Origin: Atopsyche davidsoni
Taxonomy: Eukaryota; Arthropoda; Insecta; Trichoptera; Hydrobiosidae
Direction of reading: 5' to 3'
DNA: 64,000 nt
Assembly: GCA_022113835.1 (NCBI GenBank)
Contig: JAILWY010000029.1
Span: 5,424,001-5,488,000, forward strand
Under the pieces are notes generated by a model. The model searched no databases. It saw nothing but the letters and a program-made list of their open reading frames with translations, and was not told the origin of the DNA. The position numbers and the translations under genes are program-made. Position 1 is the stretch's first letter, and every line of letters starts with the position of its first letter. Of the stretch, positions 1 through 10,029 are shown piece after piece.

Positions 1-2947
1 GGGCACCTGCGACCCCGTGGCGGAGTACCAGATGGACGCCGTCACCGCTCTCAGCGGCTCCGGCCCCGCCTATGTGAGTGGACCCCATTTCAATTTACTC
101 CCTCGGTTTTCACCATTATGATAAGGGTATCATAATATGGGTGAGGTCCGACTCCTCCAACAAGGTTTCTATGGTTTAAAGCATAGGCTCCCAAACTATT
201 TTGTCCCGTCGACCCCTTGTCGAGTTTTCCTGTTTTTCGTCGACCTCCTGATTTTTTACAAATTCATCAACTTCAAACATATTTTTGACATCTTATATAG
301 AACAACTCACTTTTTACTGTACAGTGAGTTTAAAAATGAAAAAGTCAATTATACCTGTATTAATTAAAAACACAAAATGTAAATATAGTTACATTCAGAA
401 AATCAATATTTTTGACAGAGAATACTTGGTGGAATTCCCTTTTAATATCTTAAATATAATAAAATACATTAATTAAAAACATACAAAATACTTCTACGCT
501 TCAGGGCCTCGATTCGTCATAAAGTACATAGGTACAATCTGTGTTCAATGCATTATGACATTTACGAAATGTCTAAATTTTGGTGATGACCTGCTTAAAT
601 GGGATCCACTCTCGTAGACCCCCATTTACAGTTCATGGACCCCCAATTTTATTTTTCGCTATCATCGACCCCTTGCAGGGCGAAATCGACCCCTAGGGGT
701 CGATATTGACCACTTTGGGAACCTCTGGTTTAAAGCATAGACTAACAAACTATTTTGTCCCGTCGACCCCTTGTCGAGTTTTCCTGTTTTTCGTAGACCC
801 CTGCCTTGCTAATATTGAATATTTATCTTCAAACATATTTTTGACATCTGATATACAAGGTGCGCCATATTTTATGTCGGTATGTAAACATTAAATAACT
901 ATTTTTTTTTGTAAGAAGCTTGACAACTGCACTGAAATCCTTTTCCATGTGGTATGAAGATGGAAAAGCTATCAAAAACTTTCTTGTGATAGTCCATAAT
1001 ACAGAATTAACAGCATTATTATCTAAGCACATGGGTACAATATGTGTTCAATTATGACATTTACGGAATGCCTAATTTAGGTGATGGCCTGCTTAAATGG
1101 GATCCAATCTCGTAGACCCCCATTTACAGTTCATGGACCCCCAATTTAATTTTTCGCTATCATCGACCCCTGGGGGTCGATATTGACCACTTTGGGAACC
1201 AGTGGTTTAGAGCTCCAATCAGGTCATAGCCGAACATTCCGCCAACTCCTTATACTAGTTAGAAGCATCCATTCAACCTAACCTAAAAAAAAACTAGTCA
1301 AATGCTGCATTAGCTTCTGATGTTCGGTTACCTGCATCTTTGCTTGCGTCCTCTTACTCCCACTGATTGATGAATACTTGTTCAAGAATAGTCAAAATGT
1401 AATTTGATTCAGGAGCCTTTTCGTGGATAATATTGTGTGGGTCTGCAGGTGTACCTGATGATCGAGGCTCTGGCTGACGGCGGCGTGAAGATGGGGCTGC
1501 CACGAGACCTGTCCCAGAGGCTGGCGGCGCAGACAGTCCTGGGCGGAGCCACCATGGTGCTGCGCCAGGGCATGCACCCCGCCCAGCTGCGTGACATGGT
1601 CACCAGCCCCGGCGGCTCCACGGCGGCGGGGCTGCACCACCTCGAGAAGCATGGTAATTTCGCCGTTGATGTTATGTTGCTTGTTGATTATGGATGTAGA
1701 TCAAAAGGCTGGCGAAATGTTTGCGTATTCGTTTATTAAGATGATGGACATGACAGAATTATACGTGGTTACTGATCGAGTGTCTGCGTCTCTCTGTGGT
1801 GGGTTGCCTTATCGCTGGGGTTGTGGGGTTGTTGTAAAATTAGAAAGTCTCTACCTGCGGTAGGGGCGGAGCTTAACAAGTCAAATAATGTAGCGATGTA
1901 TTTGCACTGACCGCTACAGTAACCACCGCTCCTTGCCAACCACCCAAATACAGTCACAACACCTTATGTTTTTTTTTTTGGATTGGACGTCAATCAGATG
2001 CGTATTTATTACCCATTACGGGTTTATTACTATATAAATACGCATCTGATTGACGTCCAATCCAAAAAATAGACATACGTATATGATGGTGCGCGTCTTG
2101 GCTAAATTAATAGATTGTAAAAATAATATCCAGATGGGACTAAAATCGCTTCACTTGTTACTTTGTTCAAAAAGTCCAGTGCTTGCAAATCACTAAATAT
2201 TGGTTGATTGTTAAAAATTCTCGATAAACGGAAGTGATTCGTTAGTTCACCGGCCTTGTAAGCCAGGGGATGTGGGTTCAAATCCCACACAAATCACGAT
2301 GATGTTTCTTTAAATCATCTTTTATGTATGAACTAATGTGCCTAATCATATTAGTAATTATACAACACCTCATACTATTCATGTGACCGATCGCACACAC
2401 ACGACGCGTCTTTGGACCGAAACCAATTTCGCCCTTTTTCGAAATTGGCCAAGTGTAACCCAGCCAAGCCGAGTGATAATCGGAAGGGGACAGGTCTGGT
2501 GAATACGGCGGGTGCAGTAGCAGTTTCCATTTCAGCGTTTCGATGGTGTCCTCGACACATGGCATGGTCTCGTGTCCCATTCTGGCAGCCCATAGTACGC
2601 GATTCCTTTCTGGTACCACCGAACGCAGAGCATTGCCTTCATCATCATCGTCGATGTTGATGATGATGATGATGATGATGCTGCGCCAGGTGAAAGCCAC
2701 GATTTTTCTCGAAATATATCCACTTCTCATCGCCGGTAACGCTTTCTTTCATGCAGCGAAAGCAAAATTTCTGAAGTGGTTTTTCAAGGTTTGCGAAACC
2801 GGTCACCATAAAATTTGACACGTGGAAAAAGCACAAAGGTATTTTATTTGTTATTTTTCTTCAGCTTTCAGAGGGACGGTCATCGGAGCGGTGGAAGCAG
2901 CAACGGAGCAGTGCAGAAAGGTAGCAGCGGCAAGCAGCAACAAGTAA
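1..2947 (+). CDS. P5CR: Pyrroline-5-carboxylate reductase, 3' part (three coding exons; 5' end outside window)
   Basis: Catalyses the last step of proline synthesis, NAD(P)H-dependent reduction of pyrroline-5-carboxylate to proline. Coding exons are 1-73 (enters frame at base 2, ends phase 0 at TAT|GTGAGT), 1449-1653 (acceptor CTGCAG, ends phase 1 at CAT G|GTAATT) and 2865-2947 (acceptor TTCTTCAG, stop TAA 2945-2947). Exon 1 reads [11 protein letters not shown], the P5CR signature of the C-terminal dimerisation domain. Exon 2 continues with [13 protein letters not shown] and [14 protein letters not shown], both highly conserved in the family. The short last exon supplies [19 protein letters not shown], matching the family C-terminus (FR..LI.AVEA). 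Phases join exactly (1+2 nt). The N-terminal Rossmann domain is upstream of the window. An LTR begins 4 nt inside intron 2, directly at the donor. Confidence 0.95.
182..727. mobile_element. hAT transposon relic A (non-autonomous)
   Basis: Lies in P5CR intron 1. The left terminus CATAGGCTCCCAAAC and the right terminus GGGAACCTCTG are imperfect inverted repeats of the CAGAGGTTCCCAAA type. An exact 8-bp target duplication GTTTAAAG (174-181 and 728-735) marks hAT-type insertion. The interior has the family's repeated GGGGTCGA stretches and no intact transposase. Confidence 0.8.
736..1204 (-). mobile_element. hAT transposon relic B, abutting relic A, with transposase C-terminal remnant
   Basis: Begins at base 736, directly after relic A's right target duplication, and ends GGGAACCAGTG followed by GTTTAGAG (1205-1212), a 7/8 match to that same duplication. 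The minus strand at about 829-1032 encodes [18 protein letters not shown] followed by LLTKK, the C-terminal dimerisation segment of ZBED-like hAT transposases. Relic only; no DDE domain survives. Confidence 0.8.
1658..1918 (-). mobile_element. Solo LTR (TGTAG...GGCGAAA family), copy 1
   Basis: A 261-bp element lying reversed in P5CR intron 2, flanked by the 4-bp duplication GTAA (1654-1657 and 1919-1922). Read in its own sense it starts TGTAGCGGTCAGTGC and ends ACGGCGAAA. It is homologous to 11958-12174 and 33187-33453, and its 3' terminus matches the LTR at 25953. Its left duplication coincides with the splice donor of exon 2. Confidence 0.8.
1972..2071. repeat. Long foldback inverted repeat (MITE-like)
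   Basis: The sequence reading GGATTGGACGTCAATCAG, extended to ATGCGTATTTATT, is followed after about 24 bases by its exact reverse complement, ending in ATCCAAAAAA. The arms are about 35 bp. The same arm recurs singly at 48861, there fused to a SINE, so the palindrome looks like the end structure of a mobile family. Confidence 0.7.
2207..2360 (+). mobile_element. tRNA-derived SINE, copy 1
   Basis: Contains a polymerase III B box (GGGTTCAAATCCC) within the block CCAGGGGATGTGGG, preceded by TCTCGATAAACGGAAGTGAT. The tail reads into a segment shared with the 50.7-kb region. The same block recurs at 48971-49075 and 50605-50685. No cloverleaf suitable for a functional tRNA was found. Confidence 0.65.
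2300..2836 (-). mobile_element. mariner transposase relic
   Basis: On the minus strand, [16 protein letters not shown] is the mariner VTGDEKWI catalytic block. Further along, [17 protein letters not shown] is the second catalytic block (YSPDLAPSDYHLF). A GAT/ATG trinucleotide run (2640-2682) now separates the two blocks and encodes poly-His in one frame. The reading frame is otherwise damaged. It lies in the last P5CR intron, opposite in sense to the host gene. Confidence 0.75.
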
Positions 2948-2955
2948 TGATCAGA

Positions 2956-2961
2956 AATAAA
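2956..2961 (+). promoter_or_regulatory. Poly(A) signal of the P5CR gene
   Basis: AATAAA occurs 8 bases after the P5CR stop codon and is the nearest canonical signal. A very short 3' UTR is inferred; later AT-rich hexamers could also be used. Confidence 0.4.
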
Positions 2962-3732
2962 AATCTCTCCAAATTAACATCTTAAGTGTGTCGGAGTAAG
3001 TTATTAACTTTAAATATAATATAATGTTTTTACTTGTTAAGTTTATATTTTTTTAATATTAATTATATTTATATTATATTATTAAATTTGTTTTTATTTT
3101 ACAACAACCTTAATCTCGTGGAGTCAAAATTTTTAGTAAATGTACTATTTAAAAAATTAAAACAAGGGAATTTCACGTATATTTTTTATTAATATTTTTA
3201 AACATACTTTGTACACTTATTTTATATATTTATTATATGTTTAATATTTATAAAATTACAGAAACTGTAAATAAACAAATTCAAGAAATTTGTAACACAC
3301 AATTACAACATGACAATTCTAGCAATTCATACATGAAACGACGAAAAAAAAAAAAAAGACATTTGGCACACGCTGGATTCCAGCCCACACTTCCTCGGCT
3401 ATCCAATTCAACCACATCGGATCACAATGGCTCGGCATATCGGTGAGAATTTAAATCGCTGTATACAAGTGTAAAGCCGATTTCGCTTGATTTGAATACG
3501 CTTATCGGTTTCACATGTGCATGTAATGGTTAAAATTCTCGCTCCGTCACTGAGCTATAGCGGTCAGATTGGACTAGCGTTTTAAGTTGTAATATTCGTT
3601 TTAATTGGTTTGAGGTACTCACGGAGTCGGTGTTTACTAGAATAAGGTCATGAAAGGCGACTCAAAATGGCGATTCCTAGACGGCACACGTTTTGAGATT
3701 TCAGTCAGCGCATTTATGCTTTTCAGTATTAC
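2962..3732. other. Intergenic AT-rich spacer between convergent genes
   Basis: No supportable coding feature. Bases about 3655-3710 resemble the 3' flank of the neighbouring membrane-protein gene (a GGCGACT...AATGGCGA motif), so a small local duplication is likely. Confidence 0.4.
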
Positions 3733-3738
3733 TTTATT
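3733..3738 (-). promoter_or_regulatory. Candidate poly(A) signal of the Sushi/MAM gene
   Basis: TTTATT on the plus strand (AATAAA on the minus strand), 137 bases past the stop codon of the minus-strand gene. Position is plausible; assignment is inferred. Confidence 0.35.
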
Positions 3739-3874
3739 TTTAGTGTATATAAGCAAATATACAACGGACTGGAAAATCGGCTCATTGTATTCACAGTGAG
3801 GTAAGTTCGGAGTTGGCGTTAAGGTTAAAAAGGGCGACTAAAATGGCGAGTCCTGGACGGCGCTGCCGCGGCCT

Positions 3875-6800
3875 TCAGTCGGCGAAGTCGTGCTCCAGCT
3901 CCTCCTCCCTCACCAGGAACTTCATGTCAGCTGAGGGCTCCGAGCGCCATCGCGCCCGCAGCCGCTGGGCCAGCGTCTTGTGCAGGCGAGCCCGCCGCAT
4001 CACGAGGAGCGCGGCCACGGCGCCGACCCCCAGCACCACCACCAGCATCACGGACCCCACGGAGTACGACCTCTTCGCTGCAACGTTAAATACATTACAT
4101 ACACTCACATTGACTCCTCCACCAAATCCGATAAATAATATCAATATATTAGATGTACCCGAAAGTTCGGTCGTTTTTTTAGGTGTAAAGTAAAAAAAAT
4201 ATTTTATCAAATATTGTTCGTTTCCTCGTTATCTATGACATTTTGCAACCTATTAGAAAGCTAAAATTCTCTTTTTATAGAAGTCTTCATCCCTTGTGGA
4301 AAAAAACTCTTCAAGGGTCGTTTTTACATGGGCCGTGTCTTTGAGATGTGTGCGATGTCTGGTGAATAAGAAGGATGTGGTTAAACTTCCCAACCAAGCT
4401 CAGAAGTTTATTCTCGTGTCTTTCTTGCAGCATGGAACCATTGCTGGCATGTGCAAACACTCACTTTATCTCCATAAACATCGCAAAGGTTTTTTGAAGC
4501 AACAGTTGACGAGTTTTTTTATCAAACTCACACTACGTCGAACAACGCTTGGATATAAAAAAATGTAATTTAATAGGTAGGCTAGGCCGCGTTGATAAAC
4601 AATAACACAAAAGACAACTGTACAGCTCAAAGGATGAGTCCCAACTGAGTGCGTACTGCACCGCCTAAACAAAAACGACCAAACTTTATGGTACCCTTAA
4701 TATATGTGTTAAATCGGAGTGCTCACCTGGTACCTTCAGGTCCATCGTCTTCATGTCCATGTACTTCTTAACCGTCTCGACAGCGCTGATCTCGTTGGTG
4801 GTGAGCGCGGCCTCCTCCTCGGGGCTGCTCGTCGTGACTCGGCGGCCGTGCTTCTTAAAGTAGAAAACCCGAACGGTCGTCCCGAACAGCTCGGATGAGT
4901 TCTTCAATGGGGGAGGGGGCGTCCTGAAGCGCAGCGTCGGCAATGGGGGGGGCTTGGTGGAGGGGGTGGGCACCGCGGTCGTCGTCGTCGGCCGGCGGGT
5001 TTGGGTGGTTCTCGGGGTGGTCGAGGTTGTTTTCGGGGTTGTCCGCTGCGTGGTGGTTGTTGGCGGCGATGTGGTCGTTGTCGGTCGGGTCCTGGTGGTG
5101 GGCACCGTCGCCTCCTTGGCTGGCGCCGCGGGTGCGCTGCCCCCTGTCGGGACGTCATGCAGCCCAGCCGACGTCGGCAGGCTCGGAGCCAACTGCCCTT
5201 CTGTCGTCTGCATCGTCGTGGAATCATCATCCGGGCTAACGGACTCTGACTCTGAAACAATGCTTATTTTCATAAATAGTCAAGTGGCGAGACAATTACG
5301 AACACTTTTGATTATGGCAGTACAAGAGGAAACCTCGCGCGTGGCCGATGATCAGCCACTGAATCAAAACCTTGATTATGTACGTACGCAGGCTATTTGA
5401 GTCCAAGAATGTCCCCCTCGTTGAGGAGGAGACTCTCGGATCTGGTGTGAGGTCAGCTCACCGAATATGCAGAAGTCCCTGACGTCCACGCAGCAGGAGC
5501 TGGTCTCGTCGCAGTTCTCGTTGCACTGGCAGTCGATCCACTCTCCGGTCACGGTGAAGTTGTTCAGGTTCTTCTGGTCGCAGCGGTTCAGGCAAGAATC
5601 TGAAAAATTCACCATGATAACGACAAGAAAGACACCGGAAAGGGGGTTATATCAATAGCTTTTTAATAAATAACGATGTGCTCACCCTGGACCGTGACGG
5701 GAGCCATCGTCGGCACGTCCTTGGCCTTGATGATGGTGCATTCCTCCCCCTCAGCTATAGACACGTCATCGATGGCGATGTCGCTGATGTATCCTGGCCC
5801 GCGGACCCCCTCGAATACGATCTGAAAAAAAACGGGGACACCATGATTAAAGAGCAGACAACTCTTAATAGACTTGGCTGAAAGTCCACGAACGTTAGCA
5901 TCATCTGGATCTTCCTTTTTAAGTGCTTGTCTTTAGAAGAGGTTGGTGATCATCTCACTGCACATATATGTATCCTGGGCCAGTCTGTACAATTAATAAA
6001 TTTACCTGAAAGTCTGAGTTCATTTTTTCCAGGTCGAACATCCCCTTGTACCAGTAGTTCCCTTGGTTCCCCCTGACCTCGAACACGGTGTACAGTTCTT
6101 TCATCCAAGGCACGGTGACGATCTTGTACAGATCCTCAGAGATGGGGTGCACGATGGCCCTGAGCGTGCCAGCGGTGCGGCCGTACATGTGGTAGTAGAA
6201 CACCACGCAGCTGCTGGATTGGCTGATCGCTTTGCTGTACACCGGCGATATGAGTCTCGCCGTGTCGTTATCGAGCCGAGACGAGCTTTCTATGTACATG
6301 TAATACCCTGGAAAACAAATGACGTGTTATGGTCCTTCGAACCGGATCATTTAATATGATGGTCAAGGTCATATTATGGTGAGCACCCTCGTTCCCCTCT
6401 CCCAGGGTGTGGTCGTAGGAAGGCCCGGTGCGCAGGTGGTAGCTGGGCGTCTTCTTGTTCTGCCGCTGCCAGTTGAAGTCGTGGTGGGTGTCGTCCGTCC
6501 AGCCGCAAATATCCGGGGACTCGAAGTCGCACGATCTTTTCGGAAAAGCGGCACTGTCCTCTGTCGTGAGAAACGGAAGAAGTTTACTCACACAAGCCAC
6601 ACCGTGACGCCGTGAAAAGGAAAAAAGATATTGCGTGCAGGTTAATGTTTCGTGGGCAAGTTAATTCAAACAGGCCACATCGTAACGTCATCAGTTCGTC
6701 TGCATTGATGTCTTTTCTTGGTGGTGTCGACTCACGCGTGCAGGAAGGCAGGGTGCTGTTCCAGTTGACTCCGTCGCAGTAGGCGGAGGGGCTGCCCACC

Positions 6801-8795
6801 AGCCTGTACCCGGAGATGCACATGAAGATGATGAAGGCATTGGAGGACGCGTTCAGCTGCAAGCCATTCTCCAGGGTCGGAAGAGACGGGCACCCGCTCC
6901 CTGGAAAGAAGGTTTAAAGTGCCAATTTACTTTGATCTCACAGGTCAGATTTTTGCGCGAGAAATCATGACTAATCAGATAACAAGGTTCTATATTCCAT
7001 TTGATACAGTGCCAATTTTTTCTGATCCAATAGGTCAGATCTTGCTGAAATGATCACTAATCAGATAACACAGTTTTAAGCATGGTTTCATGTTAAATAA
7101 TCTCATTATACCAGTCGTTCACATATGTTTACCGACCACCGTGACTCTGTAGCTGAGAAAGAATTTGAATTGTCATATACTAGCGTGTGACAGAATAACT
7201 TGCAAATATTTTTGACTTTACTCATATATATGAGTTGTATAATCGTTTAAAAAAATTGTACATTTATTATTCTAGGTATACCGATTTCGCACTTGCATGT
7301 AACGATTCGAATTCTCGCTCAGCAATAGAACCACGATAGAGAACCAAGTTTTTTCAACAAGGGAGACGCGGATTTCGCCCAGAAAAGGATGGTCAGGGTG
7401 GTCTACTTACTGATGCAGATCGGCGCGGGATGCTCCCAGTTCCTGGAGACGCAGGTGGAGTACTGCTGGCCGAAGAGCTCGAAGCCGGAATTGCACGTGT
7501 ACCGGATCATCCGACCCCTGGCCCTGGTGCGCGCGCGGCCGTTCTGCAGCGGCGGGATGCTGCAGCTGGAGTACCTCACCAGCATGCCTGCAAACACGTC
7601 GAGGATCAAGCCACACTGACCTTTTAATGTCTACACGTCGTGCGACAATCTGTGCAGTAAAGAAACAACACCTTCATGCACAAACATGCACCTTCTTCTT
7701 CTTCAGTTGACTCCCCTCGGAGAAGGCTGGCGACTGTCTCGCTGAACACATATCTATGTCATGGTTTTCCTAGAGAAAATAGTGTAGTCCTCGGGTCCTT
7801 TTACACAGCAGTTTTATATATAATATATAGGTCTGCGTATTGCTGCTGCCCAATAGCATTATAACACAATCCTTTCCTTACGAAGCTCTAGCATTTAGAT
7901 CTGATACTCTTTTTGCAGCAGGCGTGCATTTAAAGTGTGACTTTGGTCAATTTAATCACGCCATTTACGGACTTATGTTTTACCTAACCTAACCTAACTT
8001 TCTGGTGCAAATTTTTGTAGATTCAACTTAGACTATTTATGTTTTTTTTAATGTTTTTTTTCCCATTTCAACTTTTCATTTTACGTATTTCTGTGTATAC
8101 GGGTGTTGGCATTTAAGATTTGTTTACAAAATAATATATATAAAAATATGTACATACTTAAAAAAGCTGCAAAAAGACAGGCGTTGGAGATATTCGTTTA
8201 AAAACAAGGATACTTCATTTCAACATCATTCAAAATACGAGATCTGCTAAACTATAATTAGAAATTCAATATTTTTGACAGAGAGTACTTGGTGGAATTT
8301 CATTTTAATATTTTTAATAATAAGTAAAATACTTAATTGATTTTTCTACATATAGATTTTTATTAATAAATAAAAACACCAATAAAAATCTGTATGTGGA
8401 AAAATCACTCAAGTATTTTACTTATTATTTAAGTATAATTAAATAATTTATAGTAAAATGTCTTATTTGTGTGCACGCAACAAGAAACCTAAATATCAAA
8501 ATTGTAAAGTACATTTGTGACTGTTTTTTCACAATTCAGTGTATGGCCTGAAAACTGAAAGCCTGAAACTGAAAACCACTTGCTAATTTTATTTGAGCGA
8601 ATAAATCCCACTAAAAGTATACTCCTCACTGGTCTGTAGAAGCCCTGAAAGGCGAAGGCGCTCGCAAACAAAAGCGATCACAGATTTTTAGATCTCTTCG
8701 GTGCAAATCGGATACTCACTGCCGTCGGGTCCCTTTACGTAGATCGACATCACAAACACGGCCTGCATGAGCAGAAAAGTCACAAGCGACCTCAT
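3875..8795 (-). CDS. Type I membrane protein: Sushi-Sushi-MAM-somatomedin B-mucin stalk-TM (631 aa, 9 coding exons)
   Basis: Predicted cell-surface adhesion or receptor-like protein. Minus-strand exons: 8720-8795 (ATG 8793-8795), 7411-7587, 6736-6900, 6387-6560, 6006-6307, 5686-5821, 5462-5599, 4727-5251, 3875-4077 (TGA). Total 1896 nt, all phases consistent. Residues 1-20 form a signal peptide. Sushi domains lie at about 34-83 and 88-138. The MAM domain (about 150-326) opens [14 protein letters not shown] and closes [11 protein letters not shown]. The somatomedin-B domain (346-387) has exactly eight cysteines, in the pattern CxxxC, CxC, C, CC, C. A Thr/Pro-rich stalk (about 395-505) precedes a TM helix (about 571-591) and a 40-residue tail ending [10 protein letters not shown]. 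The donor after exon 4 (G|GTGCTC) is weak, but it restores the MAM frame. I do not recognise a named orthologue, and the ligand is unknown. Confidence 0.9.
6901..7410 (-). other. Intron of the Sushi/MAM gene
   Basis: About 510 bases between the two Sushi exons. An imperfect local duplication (GTGCCAATTTACTTTGATC at 6918 versus GTGCCAATTTTTTCTGATC at about 7009) is visible. No other feature seen. Confidence 0.5.
8323..8422. repeat. 42-nt-arm foldback in the first intron of the Sushi/MAM gene
   Basis: 8323-8364 and 8381-8422 are inverted copies (about 38 of 42 positions complementary) around a 16-base spacer. The flanking block ATTTTTGACAGAGAGTACTT at about 8270-8290 is the core of a repeat family also present near 400, 43.1, 43.5, 50.3 and 59.4 kb. 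The rest of the 1.1-kb intron is AT-rich, with no other feature seen. Confidence 0.65.
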
Positions 8796-9239
8796 TTTCG
8801 CCGATCGGTCATTCACTGATTCAAGCACACCGATTTAACACCGTTTAATTTTTTTCCGAAGGTTCAGGCCTCGGAGCCTGCCGCCGGTCAAGACGCGAGC
8901 TTGCCGGGCTCACTGGCTCACTGGCCGGCTCGGCTGGCGCGCCCCCCGGGAGGCTGCGATTTGCGTATCTGCCCCCACCGGATACGTTTCCTGAACGCTC
9001 AAAACTCCACAGAGTGCTTTCGTGCTATCGCAGTGCTACTGCTGGGCCCGCGGTCGCCTCCAGGCCCGGACTGGACGGGACAGACGCAACACGAACCTTC
9101 ACGTCACCAGACGCTTCACGTCACCGAAACACTACAAGGGAAGTCCGATATGTACTTAACCTCACCGCCCGATGGTGCTAGTATCGCAATAATCGTGTAG
9201 TACATTCTCGTAGACGGCTACTGTCAAAATTTCAGCGGA
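8796..9239. promoter_or_regulatory. Upstream region of the Sushi/MAM gene
   Basis: The bases upstream of the ATG are unusually GC-rich for this window (about 8870-9070). They contain no supportable ORF or TATA box. A TATA-less, GC-rich promoter and 5' UTR is inferred from position only. Confidence 0.3.
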
Positions 9240-9610
9240 ATCTGACTCGTAGTTTTGTTTTGACCGCGTGTGGAAACGGACGTGTCGTCGGTGATCCGTT
9301 TCTTGTTTTTGGAAGGGAAATCGCGCAGCGAAATCAAAGAGCGCTTGGATGCTGTGTACAATGACTCTTCTCCTTCAAAAATTGTTTTAACGAGTTTCAA
9401 CGTGGCCGCACGTCGGTTTTTGATGAGCCACGCCCAGGTGCCCCGAAAATGGCTACCACGGAGGATAACGTGACAAGGAAACGTGGCCGGAAAGGTGATG
9501 GCCACCGTTTTCTGGGATTCACAAGGTGTGATCTACATTGACTACCTGGAGAAGGGCAATACGATCACAGGGCTCTACTATGCCGAATTATTTGGCAAAA
9601 TATATTGAAC
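9240..9610 (+). mobile_element. mariner transposase relic with internal deletion
   Basis: VIRFLFLEGKSRSEIKERLD, continuing into AVYNDSSPS (9270-9400), is the N-terminal helix-turn-helix of mariner transposases. VFWDSQGVIYIDYLEKG at about 9507-9560 is the central catalytic region. The intervening linker is mostly missing and frames shift between the blocks, so this is an internally deleted relic. Confidence 0.8.
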
Positions 9611-9744
9611 AACAGAATCCTATAATTCGTACATATTGAAGCACGCTAAAGCATATTTTATAGTTTATGAATGAAAATATTATTCTATCGTCTTGAAATT
9701 CGGCACATAACTGCAGAAAAACTTACTGAACGTACATGCAAAAA

Positions 9745-10029
9745 ATCAGTGTTGTATCTTTTAAGATATTCTATACAGAACCAAAAAATGAAACATACAT
9801 ACATACACACAATGGCTATTATTATAGTAGATACTCAGAATCAGCGTTGTATCTTTTAAGATATTCTATACAGAACGGAAAAACGAAACATACATACATA
9901 CACACAATGGCTATTATTATAGTAGATACTCAGAATCAGCGTTGTATCTTTTAAGATATTCTATACAGAACGGAAAAACGAAACATACATACATACACAC
10001 AATGGCTATTATTATAGTAGATACTCAGT
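9745..10029. repeat. Tandem repeat, three copies of 95 bp
   Basis: Copies start at 9745, 9840 and 9935, each with GTTGTATCTTTTAAGATATT, a short ACATACATACACACA run and TAGTAGATACTCAG. Copies 2 and 3 are nearly identical; copy 1 differs at several bases. No coding role seen. Confidence 0.85.

Noticed and set aside
2639..2690. Poly-histidine reading frame
   Set aside because: Produced by a GAT/ATG trinucleotide expansion inside a dead mariner copy.
4904..5400. Overlapping 80-150-codon open frames, on both strands, across the Thr/Pro stalk exon
   Set aside because: They are shadows of a repetitive GC-rich exon; only the minus-strand frame joins neighbouring exons in phase.
7981..8000. Short (CCTAA)n run as an interstitial telomere repeat
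   Set aside because: Only about three units; similar singles occur at 20320 and 32500, so chance or a minor repeat.
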